DNA from: Clostridia bacterium
GTDB taxonomy: Bacteria; Bacillota; Clostridia; Oscillospirales; SIG627
Length of the DNA: 39,231 nucleotides
Assembly (NCBI GenBank): GCA_017440805.1
Contig: JAFSGN010000020.1
Span: 1 to 39,231, forward strand
Direction: 5' to 3'
The notes under the pieces are model-generated. The model searched no databases and had not been told where the DNA came from. It was given only the letters and a program-made list of their open reading frames with translations. Each line of letters starts with the position of its first letter. The stretch's first letter is position 1. Made by a program: the position numbers and the translations under genes. Positions 36,599 through 39,231 of the stretch are shown here, piece after piece.

Positions 36599-38677
36599 AT
36601 GCCCAGAGAATACCCGCTTGAACGAGTTAGAAATATCGGTATAATGGCGCATATAGACGCCGGTAAGACAACAACTACCGAAAGAATACTTTTCTATACC
36701 GGTAAAACTCACAGACTCGGCGAAACTCATGAAGGTGCGGCAACCATGGACTGGATGGAGCAGGAGCAGGAAAGAGGAATTACCATTACTTCCGCTGCTA
36801 CAACATGTTTCTGGAAAAATCACCGCATTAATATCATAGATACTCCCGGCCACGTTGACTTCACTGTTGAAGTTGAGCGTTCTTTGCGTGTACTTGACGG
36901 TTCTGTTACCGTTTTCTGTGCTAAGGGTGGTGTTGAACCTCAGTCAGAAACTGTATGGCGTCAGGCAGACAAATACGGTGTTCCCCGTATGTGTTATGTA
37001 AATAAAATGGATATCATGGGCGCGAACTTCTATCGCGTTGTTGATATGATAAAAGAAAGACTCAAGGCAAACCCGGTACCGATTCAGCTTCCTATCGGTG
37101 CAGAGGACACTTTCAAAGGTATAATTGACCTTGTTAAGATGAAGGCATATATATACCAGAATGATTTGGGTACAGATATTCTTGAAACAGACATTCCCGA
37201 TGACATGAAGGATAAGGCTGAAGAGTATCATATAGCAATGCTTGAAAGTCTTGCCGAAACCGACGAAGTTCTCTTTGAAAAATACCTTGGTGGTGAAGAA
37301 ATTACCATTCAGGAAGTAAAGAGTGCAATCCGTGTGGCAACTCTTGCAAATAAGATAGTTCCCGTAACTTGCGGTACATCTTATAAAAACAAGGGTGTTC
37401 AGATGCTTCTTGATGATATCGTTGAATATATGCCCTCTCCTCTTGATATTCCTAATATCAAAGGTGTAAATCAGAAAACTGGTGAAGAAGAAGAGCGAGT
37501 TACAGGTGACGACGAGCCGTTCTCCGCACTTGCATTTAAGATTGCAACTGACCCGTTTGTTGGAAGACTCTGCTTTATTAGAGTTTATTCCGGTAAAATC
37601 CAGTCAGGCGCGACTGTTTATAATGCGTGCAAAGATGGTAGAGAGCGTTTTGGCCGTATCGTTTTGATGCATGCAAACCATCGTGAAGATGTTGATGAAA
37701 TCTGTGCAGGTGATATCGCAGCGGTAGTTGGTATCAAAAACACTACTACAGGTGATACACTTTGCGATGAAAATCATCCTATAATTCTTGAGTCTATGGA
37801 ATTCCCGGAACCTGTTATCCGTGTTGCAATAGAACCCAAGACAAAAGCAGGCCAGGAGAAGATGGGTATTGCCCTCTCCAAACTTGCCGAAGAAGACCCT
37901 ACCTTCAAGACCTATACCGACGAGGAAACAGGTCAGACAATTATTGCAGGTATGGGTGAACTTCACCTTGAAATTATTGTTGACCGTTTGCTTCGTGAAT
38001 TCAAAGTAGAAGCAAATGTTGGTAAACCTCAGGTTTCCTATAAAGAAACAATCCGCAAGAGCGTTGATGTTGACCATAAGTACGCTCGTCAGTCTGGTGG
38101 TAAGGGACAGTACGGTCATGTTAAGATGACTATTGAACCTAACGAAGCCGGCAAGGGATATGAGTTTGTTAACAAAGTTGTGGGCGGTAACATTCCGAAA
38201 GAATATATTCCCGCTGTTGATGCCGGTGTACAGGGAGCAATGCAGTCCGGTGTACTTGCAGGTTACAATGTTGTTGACGTTAAAGTAACTCTTACAGACG
38301 GTAGTTACCATGAAGTCGACTCTTCCGAAATGGCATTTAAGATTGCTGCATCTATGGGCTTTAAAGAAGGTATGAGAAAGGCTGATCCTGTTCTCACCGA
38401 GCCTATTATGAAGGTAGTAGTAGTAGTACCCGATGAGTACATGGGAGATGTTATCGGTGACCTTAACTCTCGTCGTGGACAGGTACAGGGTATGGAACAG
38501 GTTGGCGGCGGACAGCAGATTAATGCGTTTGTTCCTCTTGCTGAAATGTTCGGTTATGCAACTGACATGCGTTCGAAGACACAGGGACGCGGTGTATATT
38601 CTATGGAACCCAGCCATTATGCTGAAGTTCCTAAGAGTGTTCAGGAACAGATAGTTGCAGGTAGAGCAAAAAATTAA
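36599..38677 (+). CDS. fusA: Elongation factor G
   Basis: A 692-aa translocase GTPase. The GTPase motifs are complete: G1 [20 protein letters not shown]2 [11 protein letters not shown]3 [10 protein letters not shown]4 NKMD. Domain IV/V motifs ([29 protein letters not shown], [17 protein letters not shown]) follow. Length and order are normal for the primary EF-G. AAAGGAG lies 9 bases ahead of the ATG. It is followed by tuf, which has its own promoter. Confidence 0.98.
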   Translation: MPREYPLERVRNIGIMAHIDAGKTTTTERILFYTGKTHRLGETHEGAATMDWMEQEQERGITITSAATTCFWKNHRINIIDTPGHVDFTVEVERSLRVLDGSVTVFCAKGGVEPQSETVWRQADKYGVPRMCYVNKMDIMGANFYRVVDMIKERLKANPVPIQLPIGAEDTFKGIIDLVKMKAYIYQNDLGTDILETDIPDDMKDKAEEYHIAMLESLAETDEVLFEKYLGGEEITIQEVKSAIRVATLANKIVPVTCGTSYKNKGVQMLLDDIVEYMPSPLDIPNIKGVNQKTGEEEERVTGDDEPFSALAFKIATDPFVGRLCFIRVYSGKIQSGATVYNACKDGRERFGRIVLMHANHREDVDEICAGDIAAVVGIKNTTTGDTLCDENHPIILESMEFPEPVIRVAIEPKTKAGQEKMGIALSKLAEEDPTFKTYTDEETGQTIIAGMGELHLEIIVDRLLREFKVEANVGKPQVSYKETIRKSVDVDHKYARQSGGKGQYGHVKMTIEPNEAGKGYEFVNKVVGGNIPKEYIPAVDAGVQGAMQSGVLAGYNVVDVKVTLTDGSYHEVDSSEMAFKIAASMGFKEGMRKADPVLTEPIMKVVVVVPDEYMGDVIGDLNSRRGQVQGMEQVGGGQQINAFVPLAEMFGYATDMRSKTQGRGVYSMEPSHYAEVPKSVQEQIVAGRAKN

Positions 38678-38698
38678 CAAAAAATTTAAAGGTTATAC

Positions 38699-38727
38699 TT
38701 GCACTATACTAATAGATATGATATTAT
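38699..38727 (+). promoter_or_regulatory. Promoter of tuf
   Basis: TTGCAC (38699-38704), 17-bp spacer, TATTAT (38722-38727). It lies 22 bases after the fusA stop and gives a leader of about 50 bases with AGGAGG before the start. Confidence 0.65.
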
Positions 38728-38784
38728 TAACTTAATAACTAAAATTTTTAACTTAGAATTGTTTAATCTGAGGAGGATATTGAA

Positions 38785-39231
38785 ATGGCAAAAGAAAAGT
38801 TTGACAGAAGTAAACCCCACGTTAACATTGGTACCATCGGTCACGTTGACCATGGTAAAACAACTCTTACCGCTGCTATAACCAAGACACTTGGTCTTCA
38901 GAACGATAAGAACATGGCTCTCGCTTATGACCAGATCGATAACGCACCTGAAGAAAAGGCACGTGGTATCACCATTAACACCCGTCACGTTGAATACGAA
39001 ACAGTTAACAGACACTATGCACACGTTGACTGTCCAGGTCACGCTGACTATGTTAAAAACATGATCACAGGTGCAGCACAAATGGATGGAGCTATATTAG
39101 TAGTTTCAGCAGCTGATGGTCCAATGCCTCAAACAAGAGAGCACATACTATTAGCAAGACAAGTTGGTGTTAAATATATCGTTGTTTACATGAACAAATG
39201 TGATATGGTTGACGATCCAGAATTATTAGAA
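38785..39231 (+). CDS. tuf: Elongation factor Tu, 3' end cut by the window
   Basis: The first 149 codons of EF-Tu, open to the window end. GTPase motifs: [14 protein letters not shown] (G1), [14 protein letters not shown] (G2), [12 protein letters not shown] (G3), NKCD (G4). AGGAGG is 8 bases ahead of the ATG. Codon choice changes partway: up to about 39030 Leu is CTT/CTC, Gln CAG and Pro CCC/CCT, as in the neighbouring genes. After that Leu is TTA/CTA, Gln CAA, and Pro mostly CCA. The protein stays normal across the change, so it is either a chimeric assembly join in this highly conserved gene or a recombination tract. Confidence 0.95.
   Translation, partial: MAKEKFDRSKPHVNIGTIGHVDHGKTTLTAAITKTLGLQNDKNMALAYDQIDNAPEEKARGITINTRHVEYETVNRHYAHVDCPGHADYVKNMITGAAQMDGAILVVSAADGPMPQTREHILLARQVGVKYIVVYMNKCDMVDDPELLE

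Overview
The window looks like an AT-rich Firmicutes chromosome of the Clostridia/Oscillospirales type, quite possibly from a metagenome assembly. The evidence is the set of clostridial families, consensus sigma-A promoters (TTGACA-17-TATAAT) with strong GGAGG ribosome binding sites, tRNAs without an encoded CCA, a cohesin/SLH surface protein, and a rpoB-rpoC-L7Ae-rpsL-rpsG-fusA-tuf block.

Layout. 1-470: edge of an unidentified element, then an array of short hairpins separated by an ACATCAT spacer, bracketed by two terminators. 657-4030: a complete C-protein-controlled restriction-modification system, with tandem C-boxes, C protein and HNH endonuclease on the plus strand, facing two m5C methyltransferases and a 78-aa protein of unknown function on the minus strand. 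4326-12124: an amino-sugar locus with a sugar isomerase/epimerase, an AraC regulator, a metal-dependent hydrolase, a DegT aminotransferase, NagB-like and NagA-like enzymes and a Gfo/Idh/MocA oxidoreductase. Two promoters there share a 62-bp-spaced bipartite element. 12142-13570: sdpI/sdpR with a perfect operator. 13688-18617: a second sugar locus with two TIM-barrel isomerases and a class II aldolase, divergent from an RpiR regulator and an aldose epimerase. 18633-19115: tRNA-Leu and initiator tRNA, followed by a fold-back repeat and a duplicated 3' half of the initiator tRNA. 19157-27309: membrane protein, metG, AEC transporter, a two-component system, and a cohesin/SLH protein. 27410-39231: RNA polymerase and translation genes, ending inside tuf.

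How the genes fit together. The methyltransferases have a strong constitutive promoter, while endonuclease expression depends on the C protein; this is the usual way of delaying restriction after entry to a new host. Both sugar loci contain isomerases, aldolase or deaminase and regulators but no kinase or transporter, so those steps must be encoded elsewhere.

Two points bear on sequence quality. rpoC has an in-frame amber codon at an almost invariant Glu, plus an Ala-to-Pro change 8 codons earlier. Codon usage in tuf also changes abruptly about 200 bp before the contig end, which suggests a chimeric join. The least explained items are the hairpin array (178-397) and the tRNA-derived fold-back element (18669-18891).
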